Part shown: positions 1 to 5,409 of the stretch, in pieces | Position numbering within the stretch: position 1 is the stretch's first letter | Layout of the letters: the number at the start of each line of letters is the position of its first letter | NCBI GenBank assembly: GCA_913031525.1 | Contig: CAJWGC010000074.1 | Coordinates: 1-5,903 of the forward strand | DNA length: 5,903 bases | Source of the DNA: an uncultured Acidimicrobiia bacterium | GTDB taxonomy: Bacteria; Actinomycetota; Acidimicrobiia; Spongiisociales; UBA5794 | Reading direction: 5' to 3' | Program-made: the position numbers and the translations under genes | The notes under the pieces: model-generated | What the model was told of the DNA's origin: nothing | Database searches by the model: none | The model's input: only the letters and a program-made list of their open reading frames with translations

Positions 1-2
1 AG

Positions 3-1130
3 CTATTAGCTGAGAAGACTGGTGCGGCTCCGGACGAGATCAGAGGCACTGTCCAAAATGACGTTCTCAAGGAATACATAGCTCGAGGTACCTACATTTA
101 TCCCCCTGGCCCCTCCATGCGTCTTGTCACGGACTTGTTCGCTTACTGCGCTGCTGAGTTGCCTGCCTGGAACACAATTTCGGTTAGCGGATATCACATG
201 CGAGAGGCGGGGTCTACCGCCGCTCAGGAGCTCGCCTTTACGATTGCCAATGGATTGGCTTACGTCGAAGCTGCTCGTGAGGCTGGTCTCGATGTAGACG
301 TTTTCGCACCTCGAATTTCTTTTTTCTGGAATGCCCATAATGACCTTCTAGAAGAAGTTGCGAAGTATCGGGCAGCCCGTCGAATGTGGGCGCGATTGAT
401 GCGAGAGCGCGTTGGAGCAAAAGCTTCGTCTTCCTGGAGGATGAGATTCCATACTCAAACGGCAGGATCGACTCTCACTGCGCAGCAGCCTCTCAATAAC
501 ATTTCGCGTACCGCATTTCAGGCGTTGGCGGCTGTTCTTGGAGGTACCCAATCCCTTCACACCAATTCGTTTGACGAGGCTCTCGGCTTACCCACCGCTG
601 ACGCGGCTCTGGTCGCTCTTCGGACTCAACAGATCCTTGCCCACGAGACGGGGATTACCGGAACTGTTGATCCGTTAGCGGGTTCCTATTACATCGAATC
701 GCTGACGGACCGGTTAGAGGCTGACGCGCTTTTACTTATCGAAAAGATCGATGTGCTGGGAGGCGCTGTCGAGGCAATTGAGGAAGGATTTCAGCAGCGC
801 GAAATCGAGGACTCAGCCTACGAATACGCTGTCCGGCTCGAAGAAGAGTCTTCGGTGGTAGTTGGGGTTAATCGCTATTCCTCCGATGTTCATTTACCTC
901 CGGTACTGGCAGTAGATCCGAGTTTGGAGCGAGATCAAAAACTCCGTTTAGCGTCTGTCAGGGAGAACCGTGACGATACTCAAGTCTCCGGTTTGCTGGC
1001 CGAGATTCGTTCTGCTGCAAACAGCGATGACAATCTTCTCTACCCAATGAAGGCGGCGTTGGCAGCTCATGCGACCCTCGGAGAGGTGAGCGCAGCGTTG
1101 AGGGAAGTATTTGGTGCATACCATCCTTGA
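3..1130 (+). CDS. Methylmalonyl-CoA mutase large (catalytic) subunit, split type, 5'-truncated by window edge
   Basis: This is the C-terminal 375 residues of the adenosylcobalamin-dependent mutase that interconverts (R)-methylmalonyl-CoA and succinyl-CoA in the cytoplasm. The frame is open from position 3, so the ATG at 117 is internal (Met39 of the visible part) and the true start lies upstream. Visible family motifs are TVQNDVLKEY (16-25), YIYPPGPSMR (31-40), SGYHMREAG (62-70), GGTQSLHTNSFDEALGLPT and DPLAGSYY. By alignment from memory with Propionibacterium shermanii MutB, Gln18, Arg28 and His65 match Gln197, Arg207 and His244. Arg207 binds the substrate carboxylate and is replaced by Gln in isobutyryl-CoA mutases, so Arg28 favours a methylmalonyl-type substrate. 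The Tyr89 region is outside the window. The protein ends in FGAYHP with no B12-binding domain (no DxHxxG motif), as in two-subunit mutases whose small subunit is a separate gene. Fewer than 170 nt separate it from the next, convergent gene, so that domain is not encoded downstream. The 2-hydroxyisobutyryl-CoA mutase family is a less likely alternative. Confidence 0.93.
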   Translation, partial: LLAEKTGAAPDEIRGTVQNDVLKEYIARGTYIYPPGPSMRLVTDLFAYCAAELPAWNTISVSGYHMREAGSTAAQELAFTIANGLAYVEAAREAGLDVDVFAPRISFFWNAHNDLLEEVAKYRAARRMWARLMRERVGAKASSSWRMRFHTQTAGSTLTAQQPLNNISRTAFQALAAVLGGTQSLHTNSFDEALGLPTADAALVALRTQQILAHETGITGTVDPLAGSYYIESLTDRLEADALLLIEKIDVLGGAVEAIEEGFQQREIEDSAYEYAVRLEEESSVVVGVNRYSSDVHLPPVLAVDPSLERDQKLRLASVRENRDDTQVSGLLAEIRSAANSDDNLLYPMKAALAAHATLGEVSAALREVFGAYHP

Positions 1131-1173
1131 CCGAAACGATTGTGGAGCAAGGTGCCGGCCTATAGCCGCTAAT

Positions 1174-1207
1174 GGTCGTAGAAAATACGACCCGTATTCT
1201 TTGATTT
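1174..1207. terminator. Probable bidirectional terminator: two overlapping alternative hairpins
   Basis: Hairpin A pairs GGTCGTA (1174-1180) with TACGACC (1186-1192) around the loop GAAAA, giving 7 perfect base pairs. On the plus strand it is followed by the T-rich stretch CGTATTCTTTGATTT (1193-1207) and lies 43 nt after the mutase stop. Hairpin B pairs AATACG (1184-1189) with CGTATT (1193-1198) around a 3-nt loop, giving 6 perfect pairs. Read on the minus strand it runs into a T-rich end (TATTTTCT), which would suit transcripts leaving the carboxylase operon about 100 nt after its stop. The two hairpins share 1184-1192 and cannot form together. The tails are imperfect T tracts, so intrinsic termination is inferred. 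Confidence 0.45.
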
Positions 1208-1264
1208 CCATCACAACGTAGGCTTTGGGGGAGAGACAGATTGAGTTTCGTCTGTTGAGTACCG

Positions 1265-1296
1265 TTTTCGACCGATGACCAAAACAGTGTCGAAAA
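1265..1296. repeat. 8-bp inverted repeat immediately 3' of the carboxylase alpha stop codon
   Basis: TTTTCGAC (1265-1272) and GTCGAAAA (1289-1296) are perfect inverted copies separated by 16 nt. On the minus strand the repeat begins 2 nt after the TAG stop of the alpha-subunit gene. No T tract follows on the minus strand, so it is not a canonical intrinsic terminator. It could stabilise the 3' end of the mRNA or be chance. Confidence 0.35.
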
Positions 1297-1297
1297 T

Positions 1298-3055
1298 CTA
1301 TCGAATGATTGCCAACACCGAACCAGTAGCCACAGTGTCGCCGGGTTGGATTCGTAGATCGATCAGCTCGCCTTCGATAGGAGATTTGATCTCGTTCTCC
1401 ATTTTCATTGCTTCGAGCACGCAAATGGGGTCTCCAATTTTCAAGTGTGTGCCAGCTGGAACGTAGGTTTTGACGATTGTTCCTTGCATGGGTGCCGTTA
1501 TCACTCCGGTGTCGTGACCGGATGTGGTTGAGCGTTCAAGTTTCGGAGGTCGTCGACGAGGGACAGGACCGGATCCGGACATTTCCGGCGATTCTGTGAC
1601 TGGTGCCCAGAACCGAACCACGAAGCGCTTCCCTCCGACTTCGACAGTCATGGAGCGCTCCTGAATCTCCTCTTGTTCCGGGAGAGTGGGATGTGAGGTT
1701 GGATCCGCGTCCCCGAAGCACATTTGATCTTCAACGAAGCGCGTATCGTGGGTCCCTTGGCGAAAGGCTTCCGTTGAGAGGATGGAAAGATGGGCGGGAA
1801 TCGTGGTTGGTACTCCTGCAACGTGAAAATCAGACAGAGCTCTTATTCCTCGAGCCATTGCTTCCTCTCGGTTAGTGCCCCACACGACTAGTTTTGCAAT
1901 GAGATTGTCGTAGTACTGGCTGATTGTTGACCCGACTGTTACGCCGCTGTCGACCCTCACGCCGAAACCTCCGGGCTCTTGATATTCGACGAGAGTCCCG
2001 GGCGTAGGAGCGAAGTCCGCTGTAGGATCCTCGACGTTGATCCTGAACTCAATGGCGTGACCATGAGTCTCTACCGATTTGAAGGGGAGAGGTTCTCCCA
2101 TTGCGATACGAAGCTGTGTCTTGACGAGATCGATTCCAGTCACCATTTCTGTGATGGTGTGCTCTACTTGAATCCGAGTGTTCATTTCTAGGAAGTAAGG
2201 CTCTCCCGATGAGTCGACAAGGAACTCAACAGTTCCAGCACTTACGTAATCGGCCGATGCAGCGACAGCGATTGCACGTTTCCCGATCTCTTTTCGCTGT
2301 TTGGGAGAAAGGCCTGGGGCTGGTGCCTCTTCGATTAGTTTTTGATGGCGCCTCTGGATGCTGCAATCGCGTTCACCAAGAAAAACGCCGTTTCCGTGCA
2401 GATCGAAAATGACCTGGGCTTCTATGTGTCGCGACTTTTCTAGATAGCGTTCGATGTAGACCTCCGACCTGCCGAACCAGGCTTCAGCTTCACGTCGAGC
2501 GCTCTCGTACGATGCCGCGAGATCTCCTGCGGAAGTCACCACCTTGAGTCCTCGTCCGCCGCCGCCGTGAGCGGCCTTGATCGCGAGCGGGTATCCGTGC
2601 TCTTTGGCAAAATTTTCGATTTCAGAGAGGCCTTCGGCAGGTTCGAATGTACCCGGTACTCCCGGAACTCCTGCTTTCGCAGCAGTGAGCCTCGATGACG
2701 TTTTATCGCCCATAATCCGGATAGCTTCAGATGGAGGGCCGACCCATATCAATCCTGCATTCGTTACTGCGTTCGCGAATTCGGCGTTCTCAGCGAGAAA
2801 TCCGTAGCCAGGATGCACGGCTGCAGCTCCCGCTGATTGCGCCGCGTTCATAATGCGGTCTATGTCCAGATAAGACTCAGCGGCAGGTGGTGGACCAATG
2901 TTCCACGCTTCGTCCGCGAGTTCGACATGAAGGCTATCTCGGTCCAGTTCGGAGTAGACCGCAATTGTACGAAGCCCCAGCTCGCGGGCAGCTCTGATCA
3001 CACGGACGGCGATCTCTCCACGATTGGCAATTAGTAGGGATTCCACCGTGGACAT
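1298..3055 (-). CDS. accA: Acetyl-/propionyl-CoA carboxylase alpha subunit (biotin carboxylase plus biotin carrier domain)
   Basis: This 585-residue protein carboxylates its own biotin with ATP and bicarbonate and passes the carboxyl group to the carboxyltransferase partner encoded just upstream. The N-terminal biotin carboxylase domain opens with LLIANRGEIAVRVIRAARE (7-25) and HPGYGFLAEN (81-90). The ATP-grasp region includes Lys118, Lys160 and the glycine-rich loop HGGGGRG (163-169). FLGERDCSIQRRHQKL follows (225-240), then the active site EMNTRIQVEH (290-299) with the catalytic Glu298, and Arg338. A linker with a basic patch PRRRPPK (499-505) leads to the biotin carrier domain (about 515-585). 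Lys551 in EAMKMEN (548-554) is the biotin site, 34 residues from the C-terminus as usual. The length matches the ~590-residue actinobacterial alpha chains. I chose the ATG at 3055, one base after the beta-subunit stop; a GTG at 3100 would add 15 unsupported residues inside the upstream gene. No clear Shine-Dalgarno is present, which points to translational coupling. Thr300 replaces the usual Pro after VEH. The pairing suggests propionyl-CoA, but such alpha chains can serve several carboxylases; pccA is an equivalent name. Confidence 0.95.
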   Translation of the reverse strand: MSTVESLLIANRGEIAVRVIRAARELGLRTIAVYSELDRDSLHVELADEAWNIGPPPAAESYLDIDRIMNAAQSAGAAAVHPGYGFLAENAEFANAVTNAGLIWVGPPSEAIRIMGDKTSSRLTAAKAGVPGVPGTFEPAEGLSEIENFAKEHGYPLAIKAAHGGGGRGLKVVTSAGDLAASYESARREAEAWFGRSEVYIERYLEKSRHIEAQVIFDLHGNGVFLGERDCSIQRRHQKLIEEAPAPGLSPKQRKEIGKRAIAVAASADYVSAGTVEFLVDSSGEPYFLEMNTRIQVEHTITEMVTGIDLVKTQLRIAMGEPLPFKSVETHGHAIEFRINVEDPTADFAPTPGTLVEYQEPGGFGVRVDSGVTVGSTISQYYDNLIAKLVVWGTNREEAMARGIRALSDFHVAGVPTTIPAHLSILSTEAFRQGTHDTRFVEDQMCFGDADPTSHPTLPEQEEIQERSMTVEVGGKRFVVRFWAPVTESPEMSGSGPVPRRRPPKLERSTTSGHDTGVITAPMQGTIVKTYVPAGTHLKIGDPICVLEAMKMENEIKSPIEGELIDLRIQPGDTVATGSVLAIIR

Positions 3056-3075
3056 CTTATAGCGGGATATTCCCG
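3056..3075 (-). promoter_or_regulatory. Hairpin and missing Shine-Dalgarno at the beta/alpha junction
   Basis: CGGGA (3063-3067) and TCCCG (3071-3075) form a 5-bp, mostly G-C stem around a 3-nt loop. On the minus strand it covers the last codons of the beta gene, and seven bases (CTATAAG) separate it from the alpha-subunit ATG. No purine-rich Shine-Dalgarno sequence is visible there. A ribosome finishing the beta subunit would melt the stem, so the arrangement is consistent with translational coupling that keeps alpha and beta synthesis linked. That role is inferred. Confidence 0.4.
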
Positions 3076-4607
3076 TGTTTTCTCGGCGGTGTTCCTTCAC
3101 GCTTATTGCGTAGCATTTCGAGTGCTTGGATGAGAAGTGGGCGAGTCTCTCGGGGCTCTATTACTTCGTCTACCAGTCCACGTTCCGCAGCTAGGTAGGG
3201 ATGGTTGAAACGTTCCTCGTACTCTTCGATTAGCTCAGTTTGACGATCTTCTGGAGCATCGGAGGCTGCGATTTCTCGTCGATGAATTACGTTGACGGCA
3301 CCTTGAGCTCCCATCACCGCGATCTCGGCGGTCGGCCAGGCGTAGACCACATCGGCTCGTAGCGCTCGTGAGTTCATCACGACGTAGGCGCCCCCGTAGG
3401 CCTTTCGCGTTATGACCGTTAGTTTGGGGACCGTTGCCTCGGCATAGGAATACATGAGCTTGGCGCCGTGTCGAATGATTCCGTTGTGCTCTTGGTCAAC
3501 GCCAGGGAGGAATCCAGGAACGTCGACAAAGCTCACCAACGGAATATTAAAAGCGTCGCAGAACCGTATAAATCGAGCTGCCTTTACCGAAGCGTTGATG
3601 TCGAGCGTCCCGGCAAGTACGGACGGTTGGTTCCCGATGATGCCCACTGCGTGGCCATCGAGACGTGCGAGTCCGACAACGATGTTTTGTGCATAGTGAG
3701 AATGAATCTGATAGAACTCACTGTCATCCACGATCATCTCGATCAGCCCGACAACGTCGTAAGGCTGGTTCGGTGAGTCCGGGATGATTGTCGTCAGCCC
3801 TTCATCCATGCGATCGGGTCTATCCATGGGCGTGAAGTAAGGCGCGACTTCCATGTTATTGGGAGGTAGAAAAGACAGGATATAGCGGACCTCTTCCAGG
3901 GCTTCCTGATCGGTGTTAGACACGAAGTGGGTGACGCCTGACATCGATCCGTGGGCATGTACCCCGCCAAGATCCTCGAAAGACACCTCCTCTCCGGTCA
4001 CGGCTTTGATGACGTCCGGTCCTGTGATAAATAAATGAGCGGTGTTCTCAACCTGGTAGACAAAATCGGTTATCGCTGGAGAGTAGACCGCCCCACCTGC
4101 ACATGGTCCCATGATTACGGATATCTGCGGGATGACCCCAGAAGCTCGTACGTTGCGTTCGAATATGCGTCCGTAGCCGTCCAGAGCGACAACACCTTCT
4201 TGAATCCGGGCACCTCCAGAGTCCTTTAGAGCGATCAACGGAGCCCCGGTGTTCATTGCTAAATCCATCACCTTGGTGATCTTGTCCGCAACGATCTCTC
4301 CGAGGCTCCCCCCGAAGTTGGTGAAATCCTCGGCAAAGACAAAGACGGTTTTACCGTCGATCGTGCCCCAGCCAGTGACAACGGCATCTCCGAGTGGTCG
4401 CTTATTCTCGATGCCGAATCCTTGGGCCTGATGCCGCATGAGAGCTCCGGTCTCTTGGAAGGATCCTTTGTCCAGCAATAGCTCAATACGTTCGCGTGCT
4501 GTGAGTTTTCCCAAATCATGCTGACGCTCTACAGCCCGTTGATTGTCAGGCTCAAGCGATTTTTCACGCATGCCCCGTAAGCGCTCAATCTTCTCATCAG
4601 TACTCAC
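3057..4607 (-). CDS. pccB: Propionyl-CoA carboxylase beta subunit (carboxyltransferase)
   Basis: This 516-residue crotonase-fold carboxyltransferase moves the carboxyl group from carboxybiotin to an acyl-CoA, most likely propionyl-CoA, giving (S)-methylmalonyl-CoA. Length and motifs fit the AccD5/PccB family. Visible motifs are the N-terminal KLTARERIELLLD (34-46), then FAEDFTNFGGSLGE (91-104), KDSGGARIQEGV (128-139) and the oxyanion-hole region GPCAGGAVYSPA (167-178). The C-terminal half has SFVDVPGFLPGVDQEHNGII (359-378), RKAYGGAYVVMNSR (401-414) and AWPTAEIAVMGAQGAVN (423-439). Asp419, just before AWPTAE, aligns by eye with the Asp reported to favour propionyl- over acetyl-CoA in Streptomyces PccB (Asp422) and Mycobacterium AccD5 (Asp437). 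The start is a GTG at 4607, with GAGG (4616-4613) five bases upstream. It is the first gene of a tight two-gene operon: its TAA stop is one base from the alpha-subunit ATG. No separate epsilon subunit gene lies between them, unlike the mycobacterial locus. accD5 is an equivalent name. Confidence 0.95.
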   Translation of the reverse strand: MSTDEKIERLRGMREKSLEPDNQRAVERQHDLGKLTARERIELLLDKGSFQETGALMRHQAQGFGIENKRPLGDAVVTGWGTIDGKTVFVFAEDFTNFGGSLGEIVADKITKVMDLAMNTGAPLIALKDSGGARIQEGVVALDGYGRIFERNVRASGVIPQISVIMGPCAGGAVYSPAITDFVYQVENTAHLFITGPDVIKAVTGEEVSFEDLGGVHAHGSMSGVTHFVSNTDQEALEEVRYILSFLPPNNMEVAPYFTPMDRPDRMDEGLTTIIPDSPNQPYDVVGLIEMIVDDSEFYQIHSHYAQNIVVGLARLDGHAVGIIGNQPSVLAGTLDINASVKAARFIRFCDAFNIPLVSFVDVPGFLPGVDQEHNGIIRHGAKLMYSYAEATVPKLTVITRKAYGGAYVVMNSRALRADVVYAWPTAEIAVMGAQGAVNVIHRREIAASDAPEDRQTELIEEYEERFNHPYLAAERGLVDEVIEPRETRPLLIQALEMLRNKREGTPPRKHGNIPL

Positions 4608-4668
4608 GGCATCCTCGAGTTTCTCTTGGCGTCCAGGTGATCTACTTTATGACTTCCGAACGGAGGAT
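4608..4668. promoter_or_regulatory. Divergent intergenic region between carboxylase operon and birA
   Basis: Only 61 nt separate the GTG of the beta-subunit gene from the ATG of birA, so promoters for both directions must sit here or reach into the coding ends. Toward the beta gene there is a ribosome binding site GAGG (minus strand 4616-4613). Toward birA there is GGAGG at 4662-4666. A weak sigma-70-like pair for birA is TTGGCG (4626-4631) and TATGAC (4648-4653) with 16-nt spacing; neither box is close to consensus. No convincing minus-strand promoter and no clear operator palindrome was found. Confidence 0.35.
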
Positions 4669-5409
4669 ATGGCTACACCTCTCATCATTCATCACATCGA
4701 CAAGATAGGTTCTACCCAGGACGAGGCAAATCGTCTCGCGGAGTTGGGAGGCGTTCTGCCGCTCCTTCTCATTGCGCGTAGCCAAAGCAGAGGCCGGGGA
4801 CGTCAAGGCAGAGGATGGCTGACCGCTCCGTGTGCACTTGCCTGTTCACTGGTGGTACGGCCGGAATGGTCATGCCAGAACTGGTCCCGGGTTCCTCTCG
4901 TTGCTGGCCTTGCTGCACGTTCTGCAATAAAGGAAGTTGTCGGGCTTGATGTCAGCTTGAAATGGCCAAACGATCTCGTAACAGGGGATGGCAAGATCGG
5001 AGGTGTACTTTCGGAGAGCTCTGGAGACCGCATGACCGTTGGCCTTGGAGTCAACCTGTGGTGGCCCGATCCACCGTCCGAGATTGCCGCGCTTGGTATT
5101 GAGGATCCGGAATGGGAAATCGCCAACAGCATCGCCTTGATCTGGGCAGAAAGAATGATTTCCGTTTTAGACGGCGATTTCACTCACTGGGGGTATGAGG
5201 AATACAGAAAGGTGTGTGTAACACTCGGAACCGAGATCATCTGGGAACCCGATGGCCGCGGGGTGGCTGTAGACATAGCTTTCGACGGAGCACTTTTGGT
5301 GGACACTACGGGAGGGCGATTGGAACTTCGATCTGGCGAGGTTCGAGAGGTTCGTCCCACTACGCTTGATTCTGATCCGGGACGCTATAGAGGAGACGAT
5401 GCTCGGTGA
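4669..5409 (+). CDS. birA: Biotin--[acetyl-CoA-carboxylase] ligase, group I (no DNA-binding domain)
   Basis: This 246-residue cytoplasmic enzyme makes biotinyl-5'-AMP from biotin and ATP and transfers biotin to the carrier-domain lysine of biotin carboxylases; the alpha subunit encoded nearby is an obvious substrate. Diagnostic motifs are GSTQDEA (14-20), the biotinyl-AMP loop GRGRQGRGW (42-50, usually GRGRRGxxW), KWPND (98-102), GKIGGVLSE (108-116) with Lys109 at the position of E. coli Lys183, and VGLGVNL (124-130). A small C-terminal domain follows, with TLGTEI (185-190), GALLVDT (207-213) and SGEVREVRP (222-230). There is no N-terminal helix-turn-helix, so it should not act as a biotin repressor as E. 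coli BirA does. I chose the ATG at 4669 because the ligase fold begins there and GGAGG precedes it, although at an unusually short spacing of 2 nt. The frame is open back to an ATG at 4543, but that would overlap the beta-subunit gene antisense and adds sequence unlike the family. It is divergent from the carboxylase operon, and its TGA overlaps the next gene. Confidence 0.93.
   Translation: MATPLIIHHIDKIGSTQDEANRLAELGGVLPLLLIARSQSRGRGRQGRGWLTAPCALACSLVVRPEWSCQNWSRVPLVAGLAARSAIKEVVGLDVSLKWPNDLVTGDGKIGGVLSESSGDRMTVGLGVNLWWPDPPSEIAALGIEDPEWEIANSIALIWAERMISVLDGDFTHWGYEEYRKVCVTLGTEIIWEPDGRGVAVDIAFDGALLVDTTGGRLELRSGEVREVRPTTLDSDPGRYRGDDAR

Larger units (their letters stand above)
1131..1297. other. 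Convergent intergenic region between the mutase and carboxylase alpha genes
   Basis: These 167 nt separate two genes that point at each other. I see no coding sequence of its own: the short open frame that starts at 1275 on the plus strand runs antisense through the carboxylase gene. The region holds overlapping hairpins at 1174-1198 and an inverted repeat at 1265-1296, described separately. The rest, including the short GC-rich element CGGC/GCCG around 1156-1168 and the weak ACAGA/TCTGT pair around 1236-1255, has no assignable role. Confidence 0.7.

Noticed and set aside
117..1130. ATG at 117 as the start of the mutase gene
   Set aside because: The same frame is open to the left edge and encodes conserved mutase sequence (TVQNDVLKEY, YIYPP) before this Met.
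948..1424. Open frame of 158 codons on the minus strand across the mutase 3' end and spacer
   Set aside because: It overlaps two well-supported genes in other frames, has a compositionally odd Arg/Ser-rich translation, and has no recognisable motif.
1603..1875. Plus-strand open frame of 90 codons inside the carboxylase alpha gene
   Set aside because: It is an antisense shadow of a strongly conserved gene, with no independent start signal or motif.
3056..3100. GTG at 3100 as an earlier start for the carboxylase alpha subunit
   Set aside because: It lies inside the beta-subunit gene, lacks a ribosome binding site, and adds 15 residues unlike the family, which begins close to LLIANRGEIA.
4604..4612. 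Minimal ORF ATG-CCG-TGA on the minus strand overlapping the beta-subunit GTG start
   Set aside because: GAGG abuts this ATG with no spacing but is well placed for the GTG; a two-codon leader is more likely chance.
4543..4668. ATG at 4543 as the start of birA, giving an N-terminal extension
   Set aside because: The extension is antisense to the 5' end of the carboxyltransferase gene and shows neither a helix-turn-helix nor any ligase motif.
4803..5183. Minus-strand open frame of 126 codons inside birA
   Set aside because: It is an antisense shadow; the translation is Ser/Pro/Arg-rich low-information sequence while the plus frame shows all ligase motifs.
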